A DNA stretch of 64,000 nt from Dama dama (GCF_033118175.1 NC_083699.1:32564501-32628500), one strand, 5' to 3'. Shown: positions 34,431 to 46,236, counted from the stretch's first letter. The notes: a model not told the origin generated them from the letters alone. A program made the numbers and translations.

Positions 34431-35049
34431 ACAGGCAAAATTCCAGTGCACTAGATGATAAATTCCTGAAGACTGATTTATTTGTTTAGATATATAATAC
34501 AAGGGTATGTAAATAATATGCCTGAAAATTCACTAAATGCTAAGTAGTCACTAACTGATGAACTAGAATAGATCTTGGCTAGATATATTTACTATGAGTC
34601 CAGTCTATCTAGGACCAGACTATGCCAAACTGAGGCTATTGTGGGATAATATTAATATAAACAATCTTTTACATGTATTAAGAGATTAGAATGCTTTCAG
34701 CAGTTAGCACTGCTAAATATATATTTGAGCAAATACTAAATAAGCATTAACAGCAAAGTTCCTTTCAGTAAACAGATGCCATTCATATTGTTATGAACAC
34801 TTACCAAGTGCCAGCAATGTGTGAACCTCTAGGCAGAATGTTGTGTTAGACGAAGTTTCTGCTTGGGAACTAAATTTGACAGACAGACAGTGTGCAAATA
34901 TAGTACAGGCCTAGGTTATGCTCAACAGAAGGAGGAGCAATAAGACTCTTCAATCTGCATGTAAGCTTTTTTCCCAATAGGATATGACATTCAATATTTT
35001 AGAGAAGAAGGTTTAGAAATCTGTCTCACTTAGAATTTGAGGGTTACCA
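34431..35049. other. Unassigned noncoding sequence
   Basis: No element recognised with confidence; 'cttaccaagtgccagcaatg' near 34800 hints at a MIR/L2 fragment. Confidence 0.4.
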
Positions 35050-35182
35050 CCCTGGGCTATTGATGCAGACAGGTTTAAGTCCAAAACTGACTCTTCCATT
35101 TACCACTTAGAAGAGGTCCTTAGTGGTACTGAACCTCAGTTTTAAGTGTTTATAAAATAACAACAACAATAATATCTACCTC
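35050..35182 (+). mobile_element. MIR SINE, 5' part
   Basis: 'ttaccacttagaagaggtcc', 'aacctcagttttaagtgttt', 'ataataatatctacctc'. The element resumes at 35684 after an LTR insertion. Confidence 0.8.
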
Positions 35183-35683
35183 TGTGATGACTACTTTTGT
35201 CAACTTGACTGAGTTAAGGGATGCTCAGATAGTTGGTCATTATGTATGGTTATGTATGTGGGGGTGTTTCTGGATGAATTAGCATTTGAATCAGTAGACT
35301 GAGTAAAGCAGATTGCCTTCTCCAATGTGAGTGAGCATTACCTGATCCACTGAGGGCCTGAACAGAACAGAAAGGAGGAGGAAGGGCTAATTTGCTCTTT
35401 TTTCTTGAATTGAGATACCCATATTCTCCTTCTTTTGGACATTGAAATTTCTGGCTCTTGGGCATTTGAGCTCCAGGACTTACATCAGCAATTCCTCTGG
35501 TTCTCAAATCTCTGGCCTTGGCTGGATTATACCTCTAGCTTTCCTGGTTCTCCAGCTTAAAGATGGCATACTGCAGAACTTCTCTGCATCCATAACCCTG
35601 TGAGCAAATTCTCATTAAGGATCTCCTCTCACATATCCATTAATTCCTATTGTTTTCATTTCTCTGGAGAACCCTGACAAATA
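35183..35683 (+). mobile_element. MLT2-type ERVL solo LTR inside a MIR
   Basis: About 500-bp solo LTR: 'tgtgatgactacttttgtcaa', 'tgggggtgtttctggatgaa', 'gtagactgagtaaagcagat', 'aggaggaagggctaatttgc', 'ctttcctggttctccagctt', 'tttctctggagaaccctgac'. It splits a MIR exactly, with a 5-bp duplication (acctc 35178-35182; gcctc 35684-35688, one mismatch). No internal retroviral genes. Confidence 0.85.
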
Positions 35684-35790
35684 GCCTCATAGATTTATTA
35701 TTGTGAAGATTAACCAACACTGATTATTTAAAATTCTTGGCATAGTACCTGGTACATAGAAAGTACTCTCAGTAAATGTTAGATCCTAAA
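35684..35790 (+). mobile_element. MIR SINE, 3' part
   Basis: 'gcctcatagatttattattg', 'gtacctggtacatagaaagt', 'actctcagtaaatgttag': the second half of the MIR begun at 35050. Confidence 0.8.
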
Positions 35791-35794
35791 ATTC

Positions 35795-35945
35795 TTTAGT
35801 CTAACATTATCATTTCACTGATGTTGAAACCAAGGCACCAAAGATGTTAAATGAAATCACCTATGGGTTCACAGTTAGTTAGTAAAAGGCACCCAAGACT
35901 ACAATTAAGATCTTCTGATTCCCCATCATCTCCTCTATACCTGGT
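35795..35945 (-). mobile_element. MIR SINE
   Basis: Antisense MIR: 'catttcactgatgttgaaac', 'aaatcacctatgggttcaca', 'gttagttagtaaaaggcacc'. It lies head-to-head with the preceding sense MIR. Confidence 0.65.
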
Positions 35946-36755
35946 GCCCTTTACCTGATTGCCTGAATATAGTACATGAATACAAATTGAGGAAGCATCA
36001 TAACCCACGGTGTGCCATGTTCAATATTCTTATGGAATATAAATATTGTTTAATTTATTGTCACTCAGCCCACCTTCTATGTTCATTATGATTATAATAA
36101 GGAGAAAATAACATGGAAAATTCTGTGAGCAAAGAAAATGCCATGATCGGAAGAAAAAAAAATGTTAAGGTTAGAAAGAATGTTAGCTATGTAGACTTGT
36201 TGTTTTGTGCTATAAATGTAGTACCAAAGTAGTAAGTATGTATTTGATTAAGTGTAGTGATAAATATATCACTCTGATATCTTTGATATCAGAGGAGGCA
36301 ATTTGAGGGTCAAAACGGACATTGTCCATTAATTTTATCAGCTAGTAGAGATTCATGAAAATTTAAATACTTAATCTTTTGATTATCTAAGGCTTTTCTA
36401 CTCTAAAGTATGTTTTGAAAATGGAAATACCATATATTAATAGAGATTGGGATCTAAAAACATTTTTCTTTCTTTTTAAATTGAAGTTTAGCTGTATACC
36501 ATTAAAAACATGTTTCTAGCAAATGGGACACATGATAGATGGATGAGTTTGTGTAAGGAGTTGTCAGTAGGATAAAGATGATTAGCAAATCATACTTTGA
36601 AAATAATAGTTCTTGATTCTGCCAACATTCATTTATTTGTTCATTTTCCCCAAAATTTATACAACTGATAAGGAAAGATACTACACTTGATCTTAGACCA
36701 AAGCTCAAGAGGTGATAAATTTTCATGGCCAACTATGATTAAGATACTCATTTTA
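35946..36755. other. Unassigned AT-rich noncoding sequence
   Basis: No recognised element. The short frames are AT-rich noise. Confidence 0.4.
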
Positions 36756-36818
36756 AATTTATTTTCCTGACATAAACAACTATAAAACTATAAAAATAAA
36801 TAAGGTTAATGTTTTCAA
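36756..36818 (+). mobile_element. Left remnant of old L1M/HAL1-like element
   Basis: 'cctgacataaacaactataa' to 'ggttaatgttttcaa'. It appears to continue at 37970 ('gaactggtaaacaggcagtg') once the BovB and one target duplication are removed. Confidence 0.4.
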
Positions 36819-37958
36819 CATTCACTGGATCATTGAAAAAGCAAGAGAGTTCCAGAAAAACATCTATTTCTGCTTTATTGACTATGCCAAAGCCTTTGAC
36901 TGTGTGGATCACAACAAACTGTGGAAAATTCTGAAAGAGATGGGAATACCAGACCACCTGACCTGCCTCTTGAGAAACCTGTATGCAGGTCAGGAAGAAA
37001 CAGTCAAAACTGGACATGGAACAACAGACTAGTTCCAAAAAGGAAAAGGAGTATGTCAAGGCTGTATATTGTCACCCTGCTTATTTACCTTATATGCAGA
37101 GTACATCATGAGAAACTCTGGGCTGGATGAAGCACAAACTGGAATCAAGGTTACTGGGAGAAATATCAATAACCTCAGACATGCAGATGACACAACCCTT
37201 ATGGCAGAAAGTGAAGAGGAACTAAAGAGCCTCTTGATGAAAGTGAAACAGGAGAGTGAAAAAGTTGGCTTAAAGCTCAACATTCAGAAAACGAAGATCA
37301 TGGCATCCAGTCCCATCACTTCATGGCAAATAGATGGGGAAACAGTGGAAACAGTGGCTGACTTATTTTGGGGGGCTCAAAAATCACTGCAGATGGTGAT
37401 TGCAGCCATGAAATTAAAAGACACTTACTCCTTGGAAGGAAAGTTATGACCAACCTAGACAGCATATTAAAAAGCAGAAACATTACTTTGTCAACAAAGG
37501 TCCATCTAGTCAAGGCTGTAGTTTTTCCAGTAGTCATGTATGGATGTGAGAGTTGGACTATAAAGAAAGCTGAGCACTGAAGAATTGATGCTTTTGAACT
37601 GTGGGGTTGGAGAAGACTCTTGAGAGTCCCTTGGACTGCAAGGAGATCCAGCCAGTCTATCCTAATGGAAATGAGTCCTGGGTGTTCATTGGAAGAACTG
37701 ATATTGAAGCTGAAACTCCAATACTTTGGCCACCTGATGTGAAGAGCTGACTCATTTGAAAAGACCCTGATGTTGGGAAAGATTGAAGGCAGGAGGAGAA
37801 GAGGACGACAGAGGATGAGATGGTTGTATGGCATCACCGACTCAATGGACATGAGTTTGGGTAAACTCCAGGAGTTGGTGATGGACAGGGAGGTCTGGTG
37901 TGCTGCGGTTTATGGGGTCGCAAAGAGTCAGACATGACTGAGCGACTGAACTGAACCG
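36819..37958 (+). mobile_element. BovB (RTE) LINE, 5'-truncated 1.14 kb
   Basis: BovB from the RT region 'CFIDYAKAFDCVDHNK' equivalent to the terminal 'gagcgactgaactgaacc'. Perfect 11-bp duplication aatgttttcaa at 36808-36818 and 37959-37969. Frames 37069-37449 and 37368-37580 retain RT-thumb-like segments, but the frame is broken (for example the stop in 'acaacagactagttcc' and the run of Gs near 37368). The metal-binding YADD reads H-A-D-D (cacaagacatgcagatgac region). Confidence 0.96.
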
Positions 37959-37969
37959 AATGTTTTCAA

Positions 37970-38880
37970 GAACTGGTAAACAGGCAGTGAAGGACTGTGA
38001 CCCTTGAGAGAAGGGGAAACACATGCAATGAGCTCCCTGTTTGCCCCAGGTTTCTGTCCTGAGGCATTTTCCTGACTGTGGTACGGGTAGGTTGAACACC
38101 AGCAGAAACCAGAAGTCTGTCTCTAATGAGGGAGAGATCAGAGTTAAGGGCTGCAGAAATGGCTGGAATTTGTGTAGCAGAGACTGGAAACAAGAGAGGG
38201 GAGTGTATGAGGAGTACCCAGATGTCAGCAGGTGGGTTTTGATCATGTCTTTGAATAAGCAGATCTTGTACTGGGTGAAAACCTTCAAAGGCCAGCACAT
38301 AGCAACTTGTGCAATGAATTAAGAAATGAAGTGTTGAAAAGAGGTCACACAGTGCTGGGAGGTGGAGGTCACCCCATCCAGAGTGAAGAAAACTTACTGT
38401 CTCCCTCAAGAATCCAGTGAGAAGTGGATTAGGGCACTCTTTAACAGAAAGAATCCCACACCCTAAAGTGAATGCCATGCACTAGGACCAGGGATAAAAC
38501 TCATATGACTCATTCTAACAAAGTATAAATCAATAGAAATTGATTCCAAACTAAAGCTATGAAGGAAAAATGATTTTTTAAAAAATGTACAGAGACCTAA
38601 TAACTTGTGAAACAACATCAAGTAACGTGTCTAGTTACTTATAACACATTTGTGATCAGAGCATCAGTTGGAGAGGAGATGGAGAACTGAGCAAAAACAT
38701 ATTTTAAGAAATAAAAGCCTCAATTTTCCTAAACTTGTCAAGAACATCAACCTAAGAATCTAGGAAGTTCAGTGAATCCCAAGTAAGGTTAATACAAGGA
38801 AAGCCACACTAGTCACGTAGCTTTCAGCTTTGTTGAAAATCAAAGATAAATTGACTAATAAAAAGAATTGTCCAGGGTCT
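37970..38880 (+). mobile_element. Old L1M/HAL1-like relic (5' region and ORF1-like)
   Basis: The 5' part (37970-38470: 'gtgaaggactgtgacccttg', 'tttgccccaggtttctgtcc', 'ggtcaccccatccagagtga') resembles old L1 5' regions. 38710-38880 resembles L1/HAL1 ORF1 ('aattttcctaaacttgtcaa', 'ggaaagccacactagtcacg', 'gaaaatcaaagataaattga'). Assignment from memory, moderate. Confidence 0.5.
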
Positions 38881-38915
38881 TCTAAAACTTTGGTTGATTT
38901 TGACTATTAAAGATG

Positions 38916-38922
<7 letters not shown>

Positions 38923-38963
<41 letters not shown>
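38923..38963. repeat. (AC)n microsatellite, about 20 units
   Basis: Uninterrupted AC run preceded by ATATAT. A good candidate length-polymorphic marker. Confidence 0.97.
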
Positions 38964-38967
<4 letters not shown>

Positions 38968-39466
38968 GGTTCTTCATAATTTTTGTTCAAATAACAACAG
39001 TTTCAGGAGCTGTTAAGGCAGCATGACTGAAGTTAGTTGCTATATCTCTTCTGATGGTTGAGTGTTTTTGTTTATTCCAGCCTTCAAAATAGCCCATGTG
39101 CTACCACAAGAAAAAAAATAGATATAAATATAGGTAGAGATACATTGAGACATTAGGACAACCATCTAAATGAGAAGATGGGAAATCACAACCAAACCAG
39201 AGTCTGAAAACAGTGCCCATCTCTCAAATTTATACTTAAAACTGCTTGTTATATTCCATTATTTCAGGTTATAATGCAGAGCAACCTCTTGGACACATGG
39301 AACAAATCTCCTTTATCTAATCTTGAGATCCAGCACTCTATGAGGATAATTTTTCTTTATGTGAGGACTGCCCTGTTGCTCTTATCATCATGATTATCTG
39401 GAAAAAAGACTAGATCAGTGCATGGAAGCTCTCAGTGGAAACCAAAGTCTCTGTTTAATACTGGTT
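38964..39466. other. Unassigned noncoding sequence
   Basis: Nothing recognised. Confidence 0.4.
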
Positions 39467-39478
39467 CTTGCCCTTTAA

Positions 39479-39608
39479 GGAGAAGGAAATGGCAACCCAC
39501 TCCAGTATTCTTGCCTGGAGAACCCAGGGACAGAGGAGCCTGGTGGGCTGCTGTCTATGGGGTCGCACAGAGTTGGACACGACTAAAGTGACTTAGCAGC
39601 AGCAACAG
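39479..39608 (+). mobile_element. BovA monomer SINE
   Basis: Single BovA unit, 'ggagaaggaaatggcaaccc' to 'gtgacttagcagcagcaaca'. Flanked by a perfect 12-bp duplication cttgccctttaa (39467-39478 and 39609-39620). Confidence 0.95.
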
Positions 39609-39620
39609 CTTGCCCTTTAA

Positions 39621-39946
39621 AAACCTATATAACTTGTAGTGGAACATTTGGACTTGCATAATCTCTTAAAGTCCTGCAACAAAGTTTAAGCATTTCCTGA
39701 AAAAAAACTGCACTTACATTACCTTGTTTCTATGCCTGAAATCAGTGTCAATTTTTTTAAATAAAAAATAAAACAATAAAAACTACGGTATAGGTGTATT
39801 GTAATGTTGGTGTAATTAAGACAGGTAGATCATATGAACAGCATAGATAGTCCAGGAAAAACCCACACATATACAATAATTAATTTTCCTAAAAAGGAGC
39901 CAAAACAATTCAATGGTGAAAGGATGACGCTGCAATTATATAAAAC
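39621..39946. other. Unassigned noncoding sequence
   Basis: AT-rich; nothing recognised. Confidence 0.4.
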
Positions 39947-40155
39947 AGCTGTTCTCAACTACAGGCAATTTTGTCCTCCAACCCCAACACTCCACAATGT
40001 CTGCAGACATTTTTTATTGTTGCAGTGGAGTAGGGGCACTTTTGGCATCTAGGTAGAGACCAGGAATGCTGCCATATATCCTGCAACGAAGAGGACGGCC
40101 TCCTACACAAAGTATTTTATGACCTCAAATGTCAGAGATATCTCGGAATAGAGGT
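39947..40155 (+). mobile_element. MER-type hAT nonautonomous DNA transposon relic
   Basis: 'agctgttctcaactacaggc', 'caattttgtcctccaacccc', 'acaatgtctgcagacatttt', 'acttttggcatctaggtaga', 'atcctgcaacgaagaggacg'. This is a common mammalian hAT-Charlie-type MER element; I do not assign the exact subfamily. Confidence 0.65.
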
Positions 40156-40455
40156 ATGAAAAGAAAAATAGGCTTCCATTCCTACCTTGAACTATGTATA
40201 AAAATAATCTGAAAAGACTCATAGGCCTAAATGTGATGGCTACATTAAAAACCATATGGAATAACACATAGGAGATTATCTCATGACATTAGTACAGGCA
40301 GATTTTTCAGGATAAAAAAAGCATTAACCATTTTAAAAAATTGATGAATTAGTTTTCATGAAAATTTAAAAATTCTTCCCATCCAAAGATGCTAGTAAGA
40401 AGATGAAGGCACAGATTGTGAGAAAATATTTGTGACACATATGTATAACAAAGCA
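40156..40455. other. Unassigned; L1-like patch
   Basis: 'aaatgtgatggctacattaa', 'aagatgctagtaagaagatg', 'aggcacagattgtgagaaaa' resemble an old L1 ORF2 segment in sense, consistent with the L1M pieces after 41165. The BovB at 40456 may separate the two. Confidence 0.4.
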
Positions 40456-41106
40456 TCAGTTCAGTTCAGTTCAGTCGCTCAGTCGTGTCTGACTCTTTGC
40501 GACCCCATGAATCGCGGCACGCCAGGCCTCCCCATCCATCACCAGCTCCCGAAGTTTACTCAAACTCATGTCCATTGAGTCGGTGATGCCATCCAGCTAT
40601 CTCATCCTCTGTCGTCCCTTTCTCCTCCTGTCCCCAATCCCTCCCAGCATCAGGGTCTTTTCCAATGAGTCAGCTCTTCACATCAGGTGGCCAAAGTATT
40701 GGAGTTTCAGCTTCAGCATCAGTCCTTCCAATGAACACCCAGGACTGATCCCTTTTAGGACGGAATGGTTGGATCTCCTTGCAGCCCAAGGGACTCTCAA
40801 GAGTCTTCTCCAACACCACAGTTCAAAAGAATCAATTCTTTGGCGCTCAGGTTTCTTCACAGTCCAACTCTCACATCCATACATGACCACTGGAAAAACC
40901 ATAGCCTTGACTAGATGGACCTTTGTTGGTAAAGTAATGTCTCTGCTTTTTAATATGCTATCTAGGTTGGTCATAACTTTCCTTTCAAGGAGTAAGCGTC
41001 TTTTAATTTCATGGCTGCAGTCACCATCTGTAGTGATTTTGGAGCCCCCAAAAATAAAGTCTGACGCAGTTTCCACTGTTTCCCCATCTATTTCCCATGA
41101 AGTGAT
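40456..41106 (-). mobile_element. BovB (RTE) 3' fragment, 0.65 kb
   Basis: Antisense: repeated 'tcagt tcagt' 3' tail, 'gtcgctcagtcgtgtctgac', through 'atctatttcccatgaagtga', where it is 5'-truncated. One frame is open 41142-40678 but encodes only the C-terminal part (SWEIDGETVETASDF onward). No catalytic domain. Confidence 0.95.
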
Positions 41107-41164
41107 AAGTGCAGATAAAAGACAATAATGATGATAACCCAATAAAAGTGCTCAAGAACTTAAA

Positions 41165-41605
41165 AAAAACACTTGACAAAAGAACATATTGAAAGGACAA
41201 GAAGCATATAAAAGGTGCTTAACATAATTGTCATCAGGGCAATGCAAATTAAAACCACAATGAGATACCACTACACAACCACCAAAATAATTAAAATTAA
41301 AAACTGATAGTATCATGACAAAGATGTCATGTTCCATAACAAATGGAATAATTGACATTACTGGTGGGAGTGTAAAATGGCATAATCACTTGAAGATATT
41401 ATTCAGTGGTATAGCGCTCATTAATAAGTAATGAACTTCTGATTGCACACAAAAATAGGGATATATTTTATATTGAGTAAAAGATTATAGAAAATTACAC
41501 ACTGTGTAATTCCAATTACATAGTTTAAGAAAGTTCTATGTGGATAGAAATAAGAACAGTGGTTGCGAATGTGAGAGTGGGTAATGACTTGAAGTAGGAG
41601 TGATG
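41165..41605 (+). mobile_element. Old L1M ORF2/3' relic
   Basis: 'gacaaaagaacatattgaaa', 'gcaatgcaaattaaaaccac', 'aatgagataccactacacaa', 'attactggtgggagtgtaaa', 'tgtggatagaaataagaaca'. Internal deletions relative to an intact L1. Confidence 0.75.
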
Positions 41606-41611
41606 AAATTT

Positions 41612-41710
41612 CTGGATTTCTGGTAGCTCAGCTGGTAAAGAATCTGCCTGCAATGCAGGAGACCTGGCTTCGACCTCTGGGTTGGGAAAATCCCCTGGAG
41701 AAGGAAATCC
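41612..41710 (+). mobile_element. tRNA-derived SINE head (Bov-tA or CHR type)
   Basis: 'ctggtagctcagctggtaaag' (A box-like), 'tctgcctgcaatgcaggaga' and 'ggcttcgacctctgggttgg' (B box-like), then 'aaaatcccctggagaagga'. The BovA body is missing or replaced by unrelated sequence. Confidence 0.8.
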
Positions 41711-42085
41711 AATGTAGCAATGGGCAATGCTTTGAAGAAGGAGTGAAGACATTTCTAGAGTCATGGAACTGCTCTAAATCTTAGTTTTTGTTGTCCTTTA
41801 CATTTCTCTTTGATTCTTTTCCTTGATTGTATTACCTCATTCCTTCAGTAACAAGTTATTAAAGTTGTATTTATCAAAGAAAATTCTCTCTCCCCTTGCT
41901 TTTGTTAAGTTCAAATGTATAACTCTGGATATATATAAAAGTCGTGTAAGATGTGGCAAAGATTGCAGTGAGCGTTCCCAGACAACCTTTGCAAATGCCA
42001 CTACATTATGCTGGAGATATAGGGTTCCTTCCACCTGATCCTCAACCACAAGTTCCTGATTCCTATTAAGATGTATCTAATCCAC
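41711..42085. other. Unassigned noncoding sequence
   Basis: Nothing recognised. Confidence 0.4.
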
Positions 42086-42621
42086 GGAATGAAAGTTATG
42101 ACCAACCTAGATAGCATATTAAAAAGCAGAGACATTACTTTGCCAACAAAGGTCTGTCTGGTCCAGGCTATGGTTTTTCCAGTGGTCATGTTTGGATGTG
42201 AGAGTTGGACTGTGAAGAAAGCTGAGTGCCAAAGAATTGATGCTTTTGAACTGTGGTGTTGGAGAAGACTCTTGAGAGCCCCTTGGACTGCAAGGAGATC
42301 CAACCAGTCCATCCTAAAAGAGATCAGTCCTGGGTGTTCATTGGAAGGACTGATGCTGAAGCTGAAACTCCAATACTTTGGCCACCTCATGAGAAGAGCT
42401 GACTTATTGGAAAAGACCCTGATGCTGGGAGGGATTGGGGGCAGGAGGAGAAGGGGATGACAGAGGATGAGATGGCTGGATGGCATCACCGACTCAATGG
42501 ACATGAGTTTGAGTAAACTTCGGGAGCTGGTGATGGACGGGGAGGCCTGGCGTGCCGCGATTCATGGGGTCGCAAAGAGTCGGACACGACTGAGCGACTG
42601 AACTGAACTGAACTGAACTGA
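42086..42621 (+). mobile_element. BovB 3' fragment, 0.54 kb
   Basis: 5'-truncated BovB, 'gaaagttatgaccaacctag' to (ctgaa)n tail. Open 42071-42460 (129 codons), but only C-terminal, noncatalytic sequence. Its 3' half is very similar to the fragment at 22991. Confidence 0.95.
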
Positions 42622-44046
42622 ATCTATGTTGGTCAATTATTAGAGTATCTATTCATCCCGAACCACGCACAGGCTGTATGTGCATTAAAAAGGGCCAACA
42701 TTTTTGCAGAGTTTATGACATGCTGGGAGGAGAGAACCTCTTTCCTTCTGAGATCACTTGCAAGAATGACATGAGCCTGGAGCTTGGTAGAGGCAGTCAT
42801 TTGAGCCTGTGGTGAATAAAGCTAACACAGAGAAACATACTGGTGAGAGAATGAGAGAGATATTTGATGACATCTTACATCCTAGACTTTTTTGTGTGTG
42901 AGCTATTAAATAGTGCTTACTCTTTAATTTTTTTAAATTTTTTGCATTAGCTAATGTGAGGGGCTTCTTCCATTTGCAACCAAAGGAAACCTGACTAATA
43001 AAACATGCTGTTGTTTTAAGAAGCTTCCCAACTAGAATTCTTAAAGGAGCTTGCAGGAGGTATTCGGTGACCTTACAAAGCAGTAGGAGTTTGATTGACT
43101 TTTTGGAAGAATGAAAAAACTGAACATACTCAACTCATCTTAAAATCTATTGGGGAAAATCAGATGGATCCAGCAATCTTCTATAATTGCTTACTTGGCT
43201 AAATCACTCAGGACTACAGGGATTTGCTATTTTATGAAATTAAAAGAAGGAACAACAGGAGCTATTATCTAATTTTTGAAAAAGAAAAATGCCTGCAGAA
43301 AAAAGAAAGTGCCCAGCAAGAAAGAGGTCATAATCAGTCTATTAGTCTTGCAGTAGTTGAAAGTTCCATGCTTTGTGCATTGCTAGGGTTAGCATCAGCT
43401 ATTTTCCAGCTTCCACACAAGGAGATTTCCCACATTATCTGGGAAAAGAGTTTAGGATCCCAAATGCTCATCTTTTAACTTAGGCCTCCTAATGGGAAAA
43501 ATAGCTATTTCATAACAGAGATTCCAAAGAAATGTGGATCTAAAACCTCTGATTAGGGAGGTCTGAAAGACTATAAGCTATGCCAAAGGGCAGAGGTTAG
43601 AGGCAGACATCCTGCATAGAAAAGCTTGTGTTAGGCTATCCTATTCTGTAGTTTTAATGAGCTAGCACTCTGGCTGATGCGGGCTGCACAATGGCTCAGT
43701 GGCAGACTAAGTCTGAAAGGGAGATTTCAGGAGGTTGAGGGTATTGAAGGGCTCCATGGCGGGCAATCCACTAGGGTTTCCTATGCCTCCATTTGCTGGG
43801 TGTCCTTCAAATATCAATAACCCCCAAATATGAATGAGAAAAAATTGGAAAATAAAGAAAAAAAGATACTCAAGAACTACTGAACCATTATTGGCCACAT
43901 TTTGTCATATTTCCTTCTGGCAATTTCACTTTAATATATGTTCTTCATGTAATTATAATTACAGTATGCATACAGATTTGCATTTACTTTTTTCAACATT
44001 ATATTTTCCCACTTAAAAATAATATTTGTAACAAGCATTTTTAATA
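42622..44046. other. Unassigned; possible old LTR at about 42700-43010
   Basis: The segment ending 'tccatttgcaaccaaaggaa' followed by 'acctgactaataaaac' resembles the 3' end of an old LTR, like the one hinted at 310-590. The rest is not recognised. Confidence 0.35.
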
Positions 44047-44412
44047 CAGATTTTATTTTCTTGGGCTTCAAAATCATTGCAAATGGTGACCGTAGCCATG
44101 GAAGAAAAACTATGACCAACCTAGATAGCATATTAAAAAGCAAAGACATTACTTTGCTGACAAAGGTCCTTCTAGTCCAAGCTATTGTTTTTCCAGTAGT
44201 CAAGTATGGATGTGAGAGTTGAACTGTAAAGAAGGCTGAGTGCCGAAGAACTGATGCTTTTGAACTGTGGTACTGGAGAAGACTCTTGAGAGTCCCTTGG
44301 ACTGCAAGGAGATGAAACCAATCAATCCTAAAGGAAATCAATCCTGAATATTTATTGGAAGAACTGATGCTGAAGCTCCAATATTTTGGCCACCTGACAT
44401 GAAGAACTGACA
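44047..44412 (+). mobile_element. BovB internal fragment, no 3' end
   Basis: 'cagattttattttcttgggc' to 'ccacctgacatgaagaactg'. Both ends are truncated; a deletion removes the 'aaattaaaagacacttactcc' region near 44100. Confidence 0.93.
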
Positions 44413-44457
44413 CACAGCATTCATTTAATAAATATTTACCAATTACCTGCTAGTAAA

Positions 44458-44476
44458 ATGTGTGTGTGTGTGTGTG
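44458..44476. repeat. Short (GT)n tract
   Basis: About 9-10 GT units followed by ATG. Low length. Confidence 0.9.
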
Positions 44477-44503
44477 TATGTTTGGTAGAGTGATTAAAAA
44501 AAT

Positions 44504-44633
44504 AGTGAAGTGAAGTCGCTCAGTCGTGTCCGACTCGTAGCGACCCCATGGACTGCAGCCTACCAGGCTTCTCTGTCCATGGGATTTTCTAGGCAAGAGT
44601 ACTGGAGTGAGTTGCCATTTCCTTCTCCAGGGG
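44504..44633 (-). mobile_element. BovA/Bov-tA SINE fragment without tRNA head
   Basis: Antisense 'agtgaagtgaagtcgctcag' to 'tgccatttccttctccaggg'. The tRNA-like part is absent. Confidence 0.93.
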
Positions 44634-46035
44634 ATAATTAGGTATAAATCTAATGTATCAAGAGTCTAGGTGTTAGTAATGACTGCATGGCTGAGTGAGG
44701 ACACGTGGAAATGCTATAGAAGTTGGCCTAAGGAAAGGTTATATACAGAAAGAACAACAAAGCACTTGATACAATAACAAAGCATTTGTTAAACTGAAGT
44801 CATGCTCAAGGCAAAAGCATGCTTGAGTGATGGATGACAGCCTACCAATCAAAATAAGTCCAATGGCCACGGTAGAAAAGAGAGAGACTTTCAGTCCTTT
44901 CTCTCCACATCAGACCTTTCTCTACTATCCACCCTCTTCTTAGCTCACCTACCTACTTGCTCTCTAAAAAATGAAGAGTTGCAGCCTAATTCATGATGAT
45001 CTTTTAAGGAATGAACCTATGTTCTACATCCTGTTTCTTGTTTTAAAGTGATAAGCAGGTCTAAACAGAGCCTGGCTAGGCAAACTAAACTCCCATTTCT
45101 ACCTCTTCTGTACATGCAACTATGTGGATAAGTAAGCCTGGGTCTGATTTGCAGACCTAGTCATTTCTTTTCCCTTCAGCCCTCAACCTCCCTCGCTTTT
45201 ATGGTCAGCTAGAAGTAGTGAGATCCCAAGATTTAGATTTAGGGGAACTAGAACCTTGCAGTTTTTAAGCCTAAGTAGTGTGGATTCCACATTTAACCAC
45301 TGCTTGCATAAATTCAGATGTGTGGTATAATAGGTAAGCTTCTAACAGCTAGAATCAAATGTCAAAATGCCCTTAGTTACATAACATCTAGTTTATAAAA
45401 ATCCTGAGTTAGGAACAGGAAATATAGTATATGTTGATTGGCAGAATGTTTGAGTTGGAAAAGTCCTTGGATATCACTAAGTCCATTGTTCTTCACCCCT
45501 TTGGGCCTTGAAACTTTTGAAAATTTCATGAAGGCTATGTTGACAAAATTTTTCAGACCACATCAGGGCATTCCTATACCCACCATATATCCATGAACAT
45601 ACCTCCTAATCTAGTTCAATCCCACTGTTTTATGAATCTTTACACCAAGTCCAGATTTGTTCATCCACAAATGTTTACTGATCACCATGCATGTGCCAAC
45701 TATTTTGCTAACTGCAGGGAATATCAGGATAAGTAATTTATACTCTCTTTTCTCAGGAAATCTGGAGTTGGAATGAACTGCCTAATGTGATAAAAATAAG
45801 TGGCAATGTGGGGTCTTTAAATTTCAAATCTGATCTCTGAGGAAAACAAGGCTGGTAATCAGAAGAGTTCCAGAAAATAGTATTTTACTAGATATAGTAA
45901 AATGTTGGTAGAAAACTAGCAAAGACATTTAAGTCTGTATATGTGGGAGAATGTCTGTGGGGAGCATGGAAACACCAAATGCAAACTCCTCAACTTGGGA
46001 GATGAAAATGCTTTAAAACTGACTTATGGTGGTAG
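44634..46035. other. Mostly unassigned; old repeat patches near 45440-45740
   Basis: 'gtttgagttggaaaagtcct' and 'aaatgtttactgatcaccat' resemble ancient mammalian repeats. No gene evidence. Confidence 0.4.
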
Positions 46036-46236
46036 TGGTGTCCAGCTCATTGTGACCCCATGGACTATAGCACTCCAGGCTTCCCTGTCCTTCACATCTT
46101 CTGGAGTTTGCTCAAAAGCATGTCCAATGAGTCGGTGATGCAATCCAACCATCTCATCCTCTGTTGCCCCCTTCTCTTCTTGCCCTCAATCTTTCCTCAA
46201 TCAGGGTCTTTTCCAAAGAGGGCTTTTCATATCAGG
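46036..46236 (-). mobile_element. BovB 3' fragment, 0.2 kb
   Basis: Antisense: 'gtgtccagctcattgtgacc', 'tccaatgagtcggtgatgca', 'gtcttttccaaagagggctt'. Eroded. Confidence 0.9.

Noticed and set aside
38923..38963. CRISPR-like or tandem array
   Set aside because: It is a dinucleotide microsatellite; no repeat-spacer structure exists anywhere in the window.
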